In this document: piece after piece, positions 33,276-41,286 of the stretch | Layout: each line of letters opens with the position of its first letter | Position numbering within the stretch: position 1 is the first letter of the stretch | Source of the DNA: Fertoeibacter niger | GTDB taxonomy: Bacteria; Pseudomonadota; Alphaproteobacteria; Rhodobacterales; Rhodobacteraceae | Assembly (NCBI RefSeq): GCF_009380135.2 | Contig: NZ_WHUT02000008.1 | Location: 210,876 to 274,875 of the forward strand | DNA length: 64,000 bases | Direction: 5' to 3' | Notes under the pieces: model-generated | Seen by the model: the letters and a program-made list of their open reading frames with translations, nothing else | Told to the model about the DNA's origin: nothing | Databases searched by the model: none | Made by a program: the position numbers and the translations under genes

Positions 33276-34652
33276 TCACAGATGCAAGGCCCGCCCCAGT
33301 GCCCGCAGGCTCGCCTCGTGAAAGGCTTCGCCTCGGGTGGGATGGGCGTGGATGGTCGCGGCCACATCGGCCAGGGTCGCGCCCATCTCGATCGCCAACG
33401 CAAATTCGCCCGCACATTCGGCAACGCCCGCGCCCACGGCTTGAATGCCCAGGATCTCGCGGCCTGCCGGATCGGCAACGACGCGGACAAAGCCATCGGT
33501 GCGATGGGCGGTCAGCGATTTGCCATTGGCGGCAAAGGGAAAGGTAGCGACCTTTGCGCCTTGCGGTGCCTGATCGGGCAGCAGGCCGACCGAGACTATT
33601 GCAGGATCGGTGAAGCAGACGGCGGGCATGGCGCGGCGGTCCCATGCCTTGCGGTGCCCGGCCAAAAGCTCTGCCACCATCTCGCCCTGGGCCATGGCGC
33701 GGTGCGCGAGCATGGGTTCGCCCGTCACATCGCCGATGGCATAAACCCCGGCCATCGAGGTGCGGCATTGCGCGTCGATCTTCAGGAAAGGACCAGCCAT
33801 GTCCAGTTGCAGGCCCTTGATGCCGTTGGCCTGACTGCGCGGCTTGCGGCCCACGGTGACAAGAACCTTTTCGGCCGGGACTTTCAGGACCGATCCGGCA
33901 TGCTCGACCGACAGCATTTTCCCGGCATGGGCACCGGCCTTTGCCTCGGTCAGGACGGTGATCCCCAAAGCCTCCAGCGCGGGGCGTAGCGGCGCGGTCA
34001 ACTCGGCATCCCAGGCGGACAGGATGCGCGGTCCGGCCTCCACCACGCTGACCTTGGCACCCATCTTGGCATAGGCCATTCCCAGCTCCAGCCCGATATA
34101 GCCGCCGCCCACCACCGCCAGCGTCGCAGGCACCGCATTCAGCGCCAGTGCGGTGGTCGAGGACAGGATATCGCCACCGAAGTTCAGATGGGGCAAGGCT
34201 ACCGGCTCGGACCCCGTGGCGATGATCAGCGTTTCGCAGCGGATCGAAACCCGGCCCTCCGCAGTCTCCACATCCGCCGTCTTGCCGTCGCGCAACTCGC
34301 CGCGGCCCTGGATGACCCGGACCTTGGCCTTCCGCAAAAGCCCGCTTACGCCTGACGACAGCTGCTGCACGATCCCATCCTTCCAGCCCATCGTCGCCGC
34401 AAGGTCGAGGGCCGCCCCCCCGGCGCGGACACCAGCCACGGCGGCCGCGGTCAGTTGCGACAGGCGGTGGAATTCCTCGGCCACATGGATCAGCGCCTTG
34501 GAGGGGATGCAGCCCACGGTCAGGCAGGTGCCACCAAGCGCCGCCTCTTCGACGAGGACGGTATCAAGCCCTAGTTGCCCGGCGCGGATGGCGCAGACAT
34601 AGCCGCCGGGGCCGCCACCGATGACCAAAATCCGGCAGGTGATCTGGTCCAT
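33276..34652 (-). CDS. lpdA: Dihydrolipoyl dehydrogenase (E3)
   Basis: 458 residues from the ATG at 34652, immediately after the E2 stop codon. The FAD site ILVIGGGPGGYVCAIRAG, the redox disulfide GGTCLTVGCIPSKAL (two Cys five apart), the NAD site LAVVGGGYIGLELGMAYA and the C-terminal active-site His-Glu in AHPTRGEAFHEA are present. It reoxidises the lipoyl groups of the E2 encoded just upstream, passing electrons to NAD. It is the last gene of the four-gene branched-chain 2-oxoacid dehydrogenase operon. Confidence 0.95.
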   Translation of the reverse strand: MDQITCRILVIGGGPGGYVCAIRAGQLGLDTVLVEEAALGGTCLTVGCIPSKALIHVAEEFHRLSQLTAAAVAGVRAGGAALDLAATMGWKDGIVQQLSSGVSGLLRKAKVRVIQGRGELRDGKTADVETAEGRVSIRCETLIIATGSEPVALPHLNFGGDILSSTTALALNAVPATLAVVGGGYIGLELGMAYAKMGAKVSVVEAGPRILSAWDAELTAPLRPALEALGITVLTEAKAGAHAGKMLSVEHAGSVLKVPAEKVLVTVGRKPRSQANGIKGLQLDMAGPFLKIDAQCRTSMAGVYAIGDVTGEPMLAHRAMAQGEMVAELLAGHRKAWDRRAMPAVCFTDPAIVSVGLLPDQAPQGAKVATFPFAANGKSLTAHRTDGFVRVVADPAGREILGIQAVGAGVAECAGEFALAIEMGATLADVAATIHAHPTRGEAFHEASLRALGRALHL

Positions 34653-34653
34653 C

Positions 34654-35886
34654 TCATGGCTCCACGAACAAGAGGGCAGGAGTCTCCAGCAAATCCTTGA
34701 TCTTCTGGACGAAAACAGCGGCATCCCAGCCATCGACCACCCGGTGATCAAAGCTGCAGGAGATGTTCATCATCTTGCGCGGCTCGAAGGTCGATCCGGT
34801 CCAGAAGGGCCGGGTTGCCATGCGGTTGATGCCGATGATGGCGACCTCGGGCACGTTGAGTATCGGCGTGGTGGCAAGTGCCCCGAGGGTGCCCAGCGAG
34901 GTGATGGTGATGGTCGATCCCGAAAGCTCGTCGCGAGTGGCGCGGCCCCCTCGGGCCGCGTCGGCCAGACGGGCGATCTCGCTTGCCGTTTCAGTCAGGC
35001 CAAGGGCCTCGGCGTGGCGCAAGACGGGCACGACAAGACCTTGCGTCGTCTGGGCCGCGATGCCGATATGCACCGCACCAAAGCGGCGGACAAGGCCGGC
35101 GTCCGGGTCGTGGTGGGCGTTCATCATCGGCTGATCGGCCACCGCCTGCACGATGGCGCGGGTGATCAAGGGCAGCAGCGTCAGCCTGGGCGTGCCGGGG
35201 CGCGATCTGGCACGGTCGTTCAGGCGCAGGCGCAGGATCTCCAGCGCGCTTGCGTCCACCTCCTCGACGATTGTGATATGGGGGACGCGGCTTGCCTCCT
35301 GCATCCGCTGGCTGATGCGTTTGCGCAGGCCGATGATGCGGACCTCCTCGACGCTGTCCCTCAGGCGGGGGCCGCGGTCAGAGTGGGCGCGCGCGTCAAA
35401 ATTCGCGACATCCTCGCGCAGTATCCGCCCCTCGGGGCCAGAGCCCGTGACAAGGCGCAGGTCAACCCCGGTATCGCGCGCCAGCGCCCGGACCGAGGGC
35501 GCAGCCAGGGGCGCGCCCGTGTGGCGGGATGGTGCGGCTTTGGTGGCGGCGGGCCGAGAGGGCTGCAGGGCCGGATCGGCCTTGATCACCGGAGCAAACG
35601 CGGCGGCGGGATGCGCCTGCGGTTCCGTGCCAAGGTTTCCCTCGCCCGCTACTTCCAGACGGATCAGTTCGGCCCGCACGGCGAGGGTTGCCCCCACCTC
35701 GGCCGCCAAGGCAATGACGCGGCCAGCGACGGGGGTGGGCACATCAACCGTGGCCTTGTCGGTCATCATCGCGGCGATAGGCTGATCCTCGGCCACCAGG
35801 TCGCCGGGTTTCACGAACCATTCGGCAATTTCTGTCTCTGCGATGCCTTCGCCGATGTCGGGAACGCGGATGATATGGATACCCAT
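34654..35886 (-). CDS. bkdB: Dihydrolipoamide acyltransferase E2 of the branched-chain 2-oxoacid dehydrogenase complex
   Basis: 410 residues from the ATG at 35886 (TGATG overlap with E1beta). One lipoyl domain is at residues 1-80 with the lipoylated Lys in MMTDKATVDVP. An E3/E1-binding domain follows at about 135-170 (APSVRALARDTGVDLRLVTG), then the catalytic acyltransferase domain with the SFDHRVVDGWDAA active site near the end. It transfers the acyl group (isobutyryl, isovaleryl, 2-methylbutyryl) to CoA. The gene order E1alpha-E1beta-E2-E3 and the divergent Lrp-like regulator match bkd operons. Confidence 0.94.
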   Translation of the reverse strand: MGIHIIRVPDIGEGIAETEIAEWFVKPGDLVAEDQPIAAMMTDKATVDVPTPVAGRVIALAAEVGATLAVRAELIRLEVAGEGNLGTEPQAHPAAAFAPVIKADPALQPSRPAATKAAPSRHTGAPLAAPSVRALARDTGVDLRLVTGSGPEGRILREDVANFDARAHSDRGPRLRDSVEEVRIIGLRKRISQRMQEASRVPHITIVEEVDASALEILRLRLNDRARSRPGTPRLTLLPLITRAIVQAVADQPMMNAHHDPDAGLVRRFGAVHIGIAAQTTQGLVVPVLRHAEALGLTETASEIARLADAARGGRATRDELSGSTITITSLGTLGALATTPILNVPEVAIIGINRMATRPFWTGSTFEPRKMMNISCSFDHRVVDGWDAAVFVQKIKDLLETPALLFVEP

Positions 35887-36902
35887 CACTTCACCTCCAG
35901 CACACGGTGACAGGCGGCGGCCACGCGGGCCGGGCCGGGGAAGTAATCCCATTCGTTGGTATGAGGATAGGGCGTGTCCCAACCCGTCACGCGCTCAACC
36001 GGGGCCTCAAGGTGCCAGAAGCACTCCGCCTGAACGAGGGCCGCGAGTTCCGCGCCGAAGCCCGAGGTGAGGGTCGCCTCATGCAGCACGACACAGCGGC
36101 GCGTTTTGCGCACCGAGGTGGTGATGGTTTCAAGATCCAGCGGCAGAAGGGTGCGCAGGTCGATGACCTCTGCGTCAATGCCGCCTTCCTGCACGGCGGC
36201 CAAGGCCACATGCACCATCGTGCCATAGGCGAGAACCGTCAGCGCCGCCCCCTCGCGGCGGATCACGGCCTGGCCCAGCGGCAGGGTGTAGGGGCCTTCG
36301 GGCACTTCACCCAAGGGATGACTGCGCCAAGCGGTGACAGGGCGGTTGTGGTGGCCATCAAAGGGCCCGTTGTAGATGCGCTTGGGCTCCAGAAAGATCA
36401 CCGGGTCGGGATCGGCGATGGCTGCCAGCAAAAGCCCCTTGGCGTCATGCGGGTTCGAGGGCACGACGGTTTTCAGCCCCGCCACATGGGTGAACAACGC
36501 CTCGGGTGACTGGCTGTGGGTCTGGGCGCCAAAGATGCCGCCACCAGTGGGCATGCGGATAACCATGGGGCAGGTAAACTCGCCAGCCGAACGAAAGCGC
36601 AGACGCGCGGCCTCGGACACGATTTGGTCATAGGCCGGATACATGTAGTCGGCAAACTGGATCTCGACCACGGGTTTCAAGCCGTAACTGGCCATGCCGA
36701 TGGCGGCCCCGACGATGCCAAGCTCCGAGATCGGCGTATCGAAACACCGCGTCTCGCCGTGTTTCTTCTGCAAGCCTGCGGTGCAGCGGAAGACGCCGCC
36801 GAAAAAGCCCACATCCTGGCCAAAGACCGTAACTTCGGGGTCTTGGGCAAGCGCCACATCCAGCGCGTCGCGGATGGCTTCGATCATCGTCATGCACGGC
36901 AT
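35886..36902 (-). CDS. bkdA2: 2-oxoisovalerate dehydrogenase E1 beta subunit
   Basis: 338 residues. The transketolase-like pyrimidine-binding domain begins MTMIEAIRDALDVALAQD and contains GQDVGFFGGVFRCTAGL and TPISELGIVGAAIGMA. The C-terminal domain starts around residue 200 with GKAxVxRxG-like text (GQAVIRREGAALTVLAYG). With the alpha subunit it decarboxylates branched-chain 2-oxo acids and loads the lipoyl arm of E2. The spacing to E1alpha is 3 bp. Confidence 0.94.
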   Translation of the reverse strand: MPCMTMIEAIRDALDVALAQDPEVTVFGQDVGFFGGVFRCTAGLQKKHGETRCFDTPISELGIVGAAIGMASYGLKPVVEIQFADYMYPAYDQIVSEAARLRFRSAGEFTCPMVIRMPTGGGIFGAQTHSQSPEALFTHVAGLKTVVPSNPHDAKGLLLAAIADPDPVIFLEPKRIYNGPFDGHHNRPVTAWRSHPLGEVPEGPYTLPLGQAVIRREGAALTVLAYGTMVHVALAAVQEGGIDAEVIDLRTLLPLDLETITTSVRKTRRCVVLHEATLTSGFGAELAALVQAECFWHLEAPVERVTGWDTPYPHTNEWDYFPGPARVAAACHRVLEVK

Positions 36903-36905
36903 CCT

Positions 36906-38141
36906 TCAGAACCCCGCTTGCTGGCGTTGGCGCCGCAGATGCGGGGGCATCTCGGCATAGACATCATCGAACATCTCGGCGGGGCTGGGGCGACGACCGC
37001 TGTGCAGCGTGCCGATGGCCTCTGCCTTTCTCTGTGCAGCAGCAATCTCGGCCATGACCTCGGCCTCGGCCTGGATGTGGCGTTCCGCGCTCCAGGCACC
37101 GCGGGCGATCAAGTGCTGTTTCAGCCGCAGGACCGGATCACCCAGCGGCCAGCAGGCATCCTCGTCCGAGGGGCGATAGGCAGACGGATCATCTGACGTT
37201 GAATGGCCCGCCGCGCGGTAGGTGACATGTTCGATCAGCGTGGGGCCGAGGTTTGCACGGGCGCGTTCAGTGGCCCAGCGGGCCACGGCCAGCACGGCCA
37301 GATAATCGTTGCCATCCACCCGCAACGCAGGGATGCCAAACCCATGGCCACGCGCCGCAAAAGACCCCGCCCCGCCCCGCGCCAGCCCCTGGAACGTGGA
37401 AATCGCCCATTGGTTGTTGACGATGTTCAAGACGACCGGTGCCCGGTAGGTCGAGGCAAAGACCATGGCCGCATGAAAATCGCTTTCAGCGGTCGAGCCA
37501 TCGCCGATCCAGGCTGCCGCGATCTTGTCATCGCCCGCGATTGCCGATCCCATGGCCCAGCCCACGGCCTGAATGTATTGCGTGCCAAGGTTGCCCGAGA
37601 TCGAAAAGAAACCGTGTTCCTTGGAGGAATAGAACACCGGCAACTGCCGCCCGCGCACCGGGTCGCCGTCATTGCCATAAACCTGGCACATCATGGTCTT
37701 GACGGGATAGCCCGAGGCGATCAGCAGCCCCGCCTGCCGATAGGTCGGAAAATTCATGTCGCCGGGGCGCAGGGCGCGTTGAAATGCGCAGGAGACCGCC
37801 TCTTCGCCCAGGTGTTGCATGTAAAAACTGGGCTTTTGCTGGCGCTGCGCCAGCAGCATCCGCGCATCATAGGCCCGCAGCTTGAGCATGTGGCGCAGAC
37901 CCTCGCGGCGCATGTCGTCGGTCAGGTCGGGCATGTCGGCCCAGGGGCCCACGGCCTGACCCGTGTCATCCAGCACCCGGATCATGCCGAAAGCCAGGTC
38001 GCGCAGGGTCTCGGGGGTGGCGTCTATGGCGGGGCGGGGCATCTCGCCCGCGACCGGAACCTGAAACTGCGAGAAGTCAGGGGCGGCGCCGGGCCGGACA
38101 TCAGGCGCCGCGAAACGCAGGCTGAGGGCGGTGTGGGTCAT
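36906..38141 (-). CDS. bkdA1: 2-oxoisovalerate dehydrogenase E1 alpha subunit
   Basis: 411 residues from the ATG at 38141, which overlaps the stop of the small upstream gene (ATGA). The thiamine diphosphate motif runs from GDGSTAESDFHAAMVFAST to IVNNQWAIS, and HSTSDDPSAYR marks the phosphorylation-loop region of branched-chain E1alpha. The roughly 45-residue N-terminal extension is normal for the bacterial branched-chain type. It forms the thiamine-dependent decarboxylase with E1beta. Confidence 0.95.
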   Translation of the reverse strand: MTHTALSLRFAAPDVRPGAAPDFSQFQVPVAGEMPRPAIDATPETLRDLAFGMIRVLDDTGQAVGPWADMPDLTDDMRREGLRHMLKLRAYDARMLLAQRQQKPSFYMQHLGEEAVSCAFQRALRPGDMNFPTYRQAGLLIASGYPVKTMMCQVYGNDGDPVRGRQLPVFYSSKEHGFFSISGNLGTQYIQAVGWAMGSAIAGDDKIAAAWIGDGSTAESDFHAAMVFASTYRAPVVLNIVNNQWAISTFQGLARGGAGSFAARGHGFGIPALRVDGNDYLAVLAVARWATERARANLGPTLIEHVTYRAAGHSTSDDPSAYRPSDEDACWPLGDPVLRLKQHLIARGAWSAERHIQAEAEVMAEIAAAQRKAEAIGTLHSGRRPSPAEMFDDVYAEMPPHLRRQRQQAGF

Positions 38142-38377
38142 GGATGCAGGTCTTCCGACAGGGACATGGCATGGATGCAAGGGATGCCCATCACGCGAAG
38201 GGCATAGGTGCGTGGCGGAACGCTGCCCGCCCCGACAAACGCAAGGCGGACCGCAGCGTCAGTCTGCGTGGAAAGGACTGAAAGTTGGGCCAGGTCAAAA
38301 CCTGCCCGCGCCAGCTCGTCCAGTGCTCTTTGCACGGCTTGAAGCGGGGCTGCGGTGCGGAATTCGATGGTTGGCAC
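38138..38377 (-). CDS. Small ACT-like protein heading the bkd operon
   Basis: 79 residues from a GTG at 38377 that is preceded by AGAAAGAGG at good spacing; an ATG at 38401 is the alternative. The pattern TIEFRTAAPLQAVQRALDEL, then FDLAQLSVLSTQT and RLAFVGAGSV, alternates strand-helix-strand as in ACT-type ligand-binding folds. It overlaps the E1alpha start by 4 bp, so it is co-translated with the dehydrogenase. A role in sensing branched-chain amino acids or modulating the complex would fit the context. I do not recognise a named family. Confidence 0.6.
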   Translation of the reverse strand: MPTIEFRTAAPLQAVQRALDELARAGFDLAQLSVLSTQTDAAVRLAFVGAGSVPPRTYALRVMGIPCIHAMSLSEDLHP

Positions 38378-38401
38378 AGTGCGCCTCTTTCTGGAAGTCA
38401 C

Positions 38402-38498
38402 GAAAAGCCTAACTGCAAAACCAGAAAATATTCTTTTGATCTTTTGGCAATTTTGCTATTTTGCAGATGATCCATTTGAATTATTCGGAAATGGCAGC
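38402..38498. promoter_or_regulatory. AT-rich divergent promoter region, probable Lrp-type binding region
   Basis: In strongly GC-rich surroundings this 97-bp gap contains A/T tracts (AAAATATTCTTTTGATCTTT and GGCAATTTTGCTATTTTGC) with the repeated TTTTG element at 38434, 38442, 38451 and 38459, spaced about 8-9 bp. Lrp-family proteins bind such bendable AT-rich DNA, and the regulator gene starts at its right edge. Confidence 0.5.
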
Positions 38499-38972
38499 AT
38501 GAGTTCTTCAACCTCTCTGGATGCAATCGACAGACGCATTCTGCGCGAGCTGGTAAAAGACGGGCGTATCACGAATGCCCAACTGGCAGAGCATGTCGGC
38601 CTGTCGCCCAGCCCTTGCTGGCAGCGCACAAGGCGGCTGGAGGATGAAGGCTACATCCTCGGCTATACGGCGCGGCTGGACCGTGACCGGTTGGGCGTGT
38701 CCGAAACCGTGCTGATCGAAGTGACCATGGACCGGCACGACGATGCCGTGCTGGAAACCTTTGGCCGCCAGATGGCGGAAATGCGCGAGGTGATCGAGGT
38801 CTGGCTGGTAACGGGGGAATATGACTACATCATCAAGGTCGCGGTGAATGGCACGCGGGGCTATGAAGAGTTCCTGCGAAACCGGCTTTATCGTGTGCCG
38901 GGCATCCGCCATTCGCGGTCAAGCTTCGCACTTCGCTGTCTGAAAGAAGGCGGCGTCCCGATCCCAGACTAG
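38499..38972 (+). CDS. Lrp/AsnC-family regulator, probable bkd activator
   Basis: 157 residues from the ATG at 38499. The helix-turn-helix (LDAIDRRILRELVKDGRITN, then AELAEHVGLSPSPCWQRTRR-type region at about residues 8-50) is followed by a ligand-binding RAM domain with VIEVWLVTGEYDYIIKVAV (about 95-115). It is divergent from the branched-chain dehydrogenase operon in the position of BkdR of Pseudomonas, an Lrp-like activator induced by branched-chain amino acids. That regulatory link is inferred from position and family. Confidence 0.92.
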   Translation: MSSSTSLDAIDRRILRELVKDGRITNAQLAEHVGLSPSPCWQRTRRLEDEGYILGYTARLDRDRLGVSETVLIEVTMDRHDDAVLETFGRQMAEMREVIEVWLVTGEYDYIIKVAVNGTRGYEEFLRNRLYRVPGIRHSRSSFALRCLKEGGVPIPD

Positions 38973-39130
38973 CAACCAAAACTCTCAGGCGGTTTTCAAG
39001 GCGTGCGCGCTTGTCCGTGCAATGCCGCGCAAGGGATGGGCCGCCGTCTGTCTGACTGGCATGCGCGGCAACAGGACTACCCGCAACAACGCTGCGCTGG
39101 TGGCCCGGATCTGTGAGCCCTGATCTGTGG

Positions 39131-39511
39131 TCAGAAGGTTGAGATCTGGGCCACCGCCTCGACTTCAACCAAGGCGCCCAAGGGCAGGGCCGCAACGCCG
39201 ACGGCGGTGCGGGCGGGGTAGGGGGCGGTAAACTCCGATTCCATGACGCTGTTGACGAGGGGCCAATGGTCAAGATCCGTCAGATAGACGGTCAACTTCA
39301 GAATGCTGCCGGTGTCGCCACCCGCCGCCGTGACGATGGCGCGCAGATTTGCAAAAACCTGCCTGATCTGGGCCTCCGGCTCCCGGGGAAGGGTCAGCGT
39401 GGCGGGATCAAGCCCGATCTGCCCGGCGGTGAACAGCAGGTTGCCAATGCAGCGCCCCTGGGAATAGGGACCAAGGGCGCGCGGCGCATCGGGGGTGGTT
39501 ATCTGGGTCAT
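39131..39511 (-). CDS. RidA-family enamine/imine deaminase
   Basis: 126 residues, standard family length. Family pieces: LGPYSQGRCIGNLLFTAGQI near the N-terminus, LTVYLTDLDHWPLVNSVM in the middle and the PARTAVGVAALPLGALVEVE signature with the key Arg (about residue 103). RidA proteins hydrolyse reactive enamines and imines such as 2-aminoacrylate that leak from PLP enzymes. It ends an operon with two PLP enzymes, so this protective or catalytic role makes sense. The 158-bp gap to lrp on its right-hand neighbour side holds no further gene. Confidence 0.92.
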   Translation of the reverse strand: MTQITTPDAPRALGPYSQGRCIGNLLFTAGQIGLDPATLTLPREPEAQIRQVFANLRAIVTAAGGDTGSILKLTVYLTDLDHWPLVNSVMESEFTAPYPARTAVGVAALPLGALVEVEAVAQISTF

Positions 39512-39517
39512 GCGGCC

Positions 39518-40213
39518 TCAGCTTTCCGGATCAGGCATTTCGCCCGGAGTCATCTGGCGATAGCGAAAGTTGCAGTGCGTTGCACCGCTGGCCAAGGTCT
39601 GGGTCCGGGTCAGCCGCACCCCGCGCAGCGCATAGGATTCTTCGTCCATGCCACAGATCATTGGCAAGATGTCAGTGTCGCCGGTTTTTCCGCACAGTTT
39701 GCAGAAACCGCACTCCTGATAATTCAGGCCAAAATCAAAGGTTTCGCCATTCTCTTGGCCCGGTTCGACAAAAGTGTAGACGAAATCGCCGGGGTTTTCC
39801 TTGTTCTGGCTTTCGAGGGCCAGGAAACGCAACCGGTCAAGCGAGGCGGGTGACATGAAGGCATGACCAAGCGCAGAACGTGCGTCCCTGTCCATTGCGC
39901 CAAGCCGGGCCAGAAATGTGCGCTGCAAAAGGTGGGCAGCGACGGGTTTGGGCAGACCATGGGCGATAAGCACCCGACCCAGGGCGATCACCCCGGCGTT
40001 CTGTTCGAAATATCCCGTCATGCGCCCGCCATCGCCCCCGACCCAGGGCAGCGCCGCGATCACGTCTTGCAATTGGGTCGCGATCTCGGGCCAGAGGGCG
40101 TCAATGTCAAGCTGCGGCGCTGCACGTGCAAAGGCGGGCGCGGCAAGGCGCAGGCTGTCTCGGAACTCCGCCGCGATCTGCGGGGCACGGGCGCTGTAAT
40201 AGGGATGCGTCAT
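39518..40213 (-). CDS. ATC-hydrolase-like protein (L-2-amino-thiazoline-4-carboxylate hydrolase family)
   Basis: 231 residues. The C-terminal half carries the characteristic cysteine cluster QECGFCKLCGKTG (about 165-178) followed by ILPMICGMDEESYA and ASGATHCNFRY. This is the pattern of the ATC hydrolase family, whose founding member opens the thiazoline ring of 2-amino-thiazoline-4-carboxylate to carbamoyl-cysteine. Its start overlaps the threonine aldolase stop (ATGA) and it is followed at 6 bp by ridA. Many family members are probably not true ATC hydrolases; the local substrate is unknown. Confidence 0.72.
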   Translation of the reverse strand: MTHPYYSARAPQIAAEFRDSLRLAAPAFARAAPQLDIDALWPEIATQLQDVIAALPWVGGDGGRMTGYFEQNAGVIALGRVLIAHGLPKPVAAHLLQRTFLARLGAMDRDARSALGHAFMSPASLDRLRFLALESQNKENPGDFVYTFVEPGQENGETFDFGLNYQECGFCKLCGKTGDTDILPMICGMDEESYALRGVRLTRTQTLASGATHCNFRYRQMTPGEMPDPES

Positions 40214-41286
40214 GCCCGCGGCCCCCGCCCGGCAAGAATTCGGCCTGCGGCCTCAACCACAAGGTCGATGCCGCTGCGATCGATATCCAAATGGGTGACG
40301 GCGCGGATCGTGGTTGGCCCTTGGATGCTGACCCGCGCTCCGACCGACCACAGGGCACGGTCGAACTCGACCGCCGTCATCCCGGAATCCGTCAGGTCTG
40401 CAAAGACCATGTTGGTTTCCGGCGTGCGCACCGCGACCCCCGGCAAGGCGGCAAGCCCGCTGGCCAGCGTCTGAGCATTGGCATGGTCGATCGCCAGCCG
40501 GTCGATGTTGTGATCCAGCGCATAAAGACAGGCCGCCGCCATCAGGCCCGCCTGCCGCATGGACCCGCCCAGCCGCTGTTTCCAGCGCCAGGCCGCGTTG
40601 ATCGTGTCCCGGTCGCCGGCCAGCACGGCACCAAACGGCGCGCCGAGCCCCTTGGTAAAGTCCATGTAGACGGTATCGGCCAGCGCCCCATAGACCGCAG
40701 GCCCGACCCCGCTGGCCACACAGGCGTTCATCAGTCGCGCGCCGTCGATATGCACCGCGAGCCCGGCATCGCGCGCCAGTGTGGCAATCTCGGTCATCTG
40801 GTCCATTGGCCAGACAGCGCCGCCGCCCAGATTCGTGGTCTGTTCAAACACCACCACCCGGCTGTGTGGCAGAACGCGTGCCACGCGGCGCAAGGCGGCG
40901 CGCACCGTATCGGCATCGAACATGCCGCGTGGCCCGTCCAGCGGGCGGACCATCGCGCCTGCCAGTGCCGCAGCGCCGCCAGCCTCGAAATTGAGCAGAT
41001 GCGAGTCGCGGTGGGCCAGAATCTCGTCGCCGGGGCGACACTGCACCAGCATAGAGATTTCGTTGGCCATGGTGCCCGAGGGAACGAACACCGCCGCCTC
41101 CTTGCCCAGCATCGCAGCGACCCGTGCCGTCAACCGGTCAACCGTCGGATCCTCGCCATGCTGTTCGTCGCCAACCTCGGCCTCCAGCACCGCGCGCAGC
41201 ATGCCGGGGGACGGGCGGGTTTTCGTATCACTGTAAAGGTCAAAGTCAAAGCGGGTCATGGGTGGCCTGGTCGGTTCCGTGGTCAT
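40210..41286 (-). CDS. Low-specificity threonine aldolase-like PLP enzyme
   Basis: 358 residues from the ATG at 41286, whose ATGA overlaps the preceding gene; an ATG at 41259 would also start at the first conserved segment (FDFDLYSDTKT). Motifs: DEQHGEDPTVDRL, KEAAVFVPSGTMANEISML, VHIDGARLMNA and the PLP Lys in MDFTKGLGAPFGAVLAG. The family cleaves beta-hydroxy-alpha-amino acids to glycine and an aldehyde; related enzymes handle threo-hydroxyaspartate. Encoded between another PLP enzyme and an ATC-hydrolase-like gene, its real substrate may be unusual. Confidence 0.87.
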   Translation of the reverse strand: MTTEPTRPPMTRFDFDLYSDTKTRPSPGMLRAVLEAEVGDEQHGEDPTVDRLTARVAAMLGKEAAVFVPSGTMANEISMLVQCRPGDEILAHRDSHLLNFEAGGAAALAGAMVRPLDGPRGMFDADTVRAALRRVARVLPHSRVVVFEQTTNLGGGAVWPMDQMTEIATLARDAGLAVHIDGARLMNACVASGVGPAVYGALADTVYMDFTKGLGAPFGAVLAGDRDTINAAWRWKQRLGGSMRQAGLMAAACLYALDHNIDRLAIDHANAQTLASGLAALPGVAVRTPETNMVFADLTDSGMTAVEFDRALWSVGARVSIQGPTTIRAVTHLDIDRSGIDLVVEAAGRILAGRGPRA

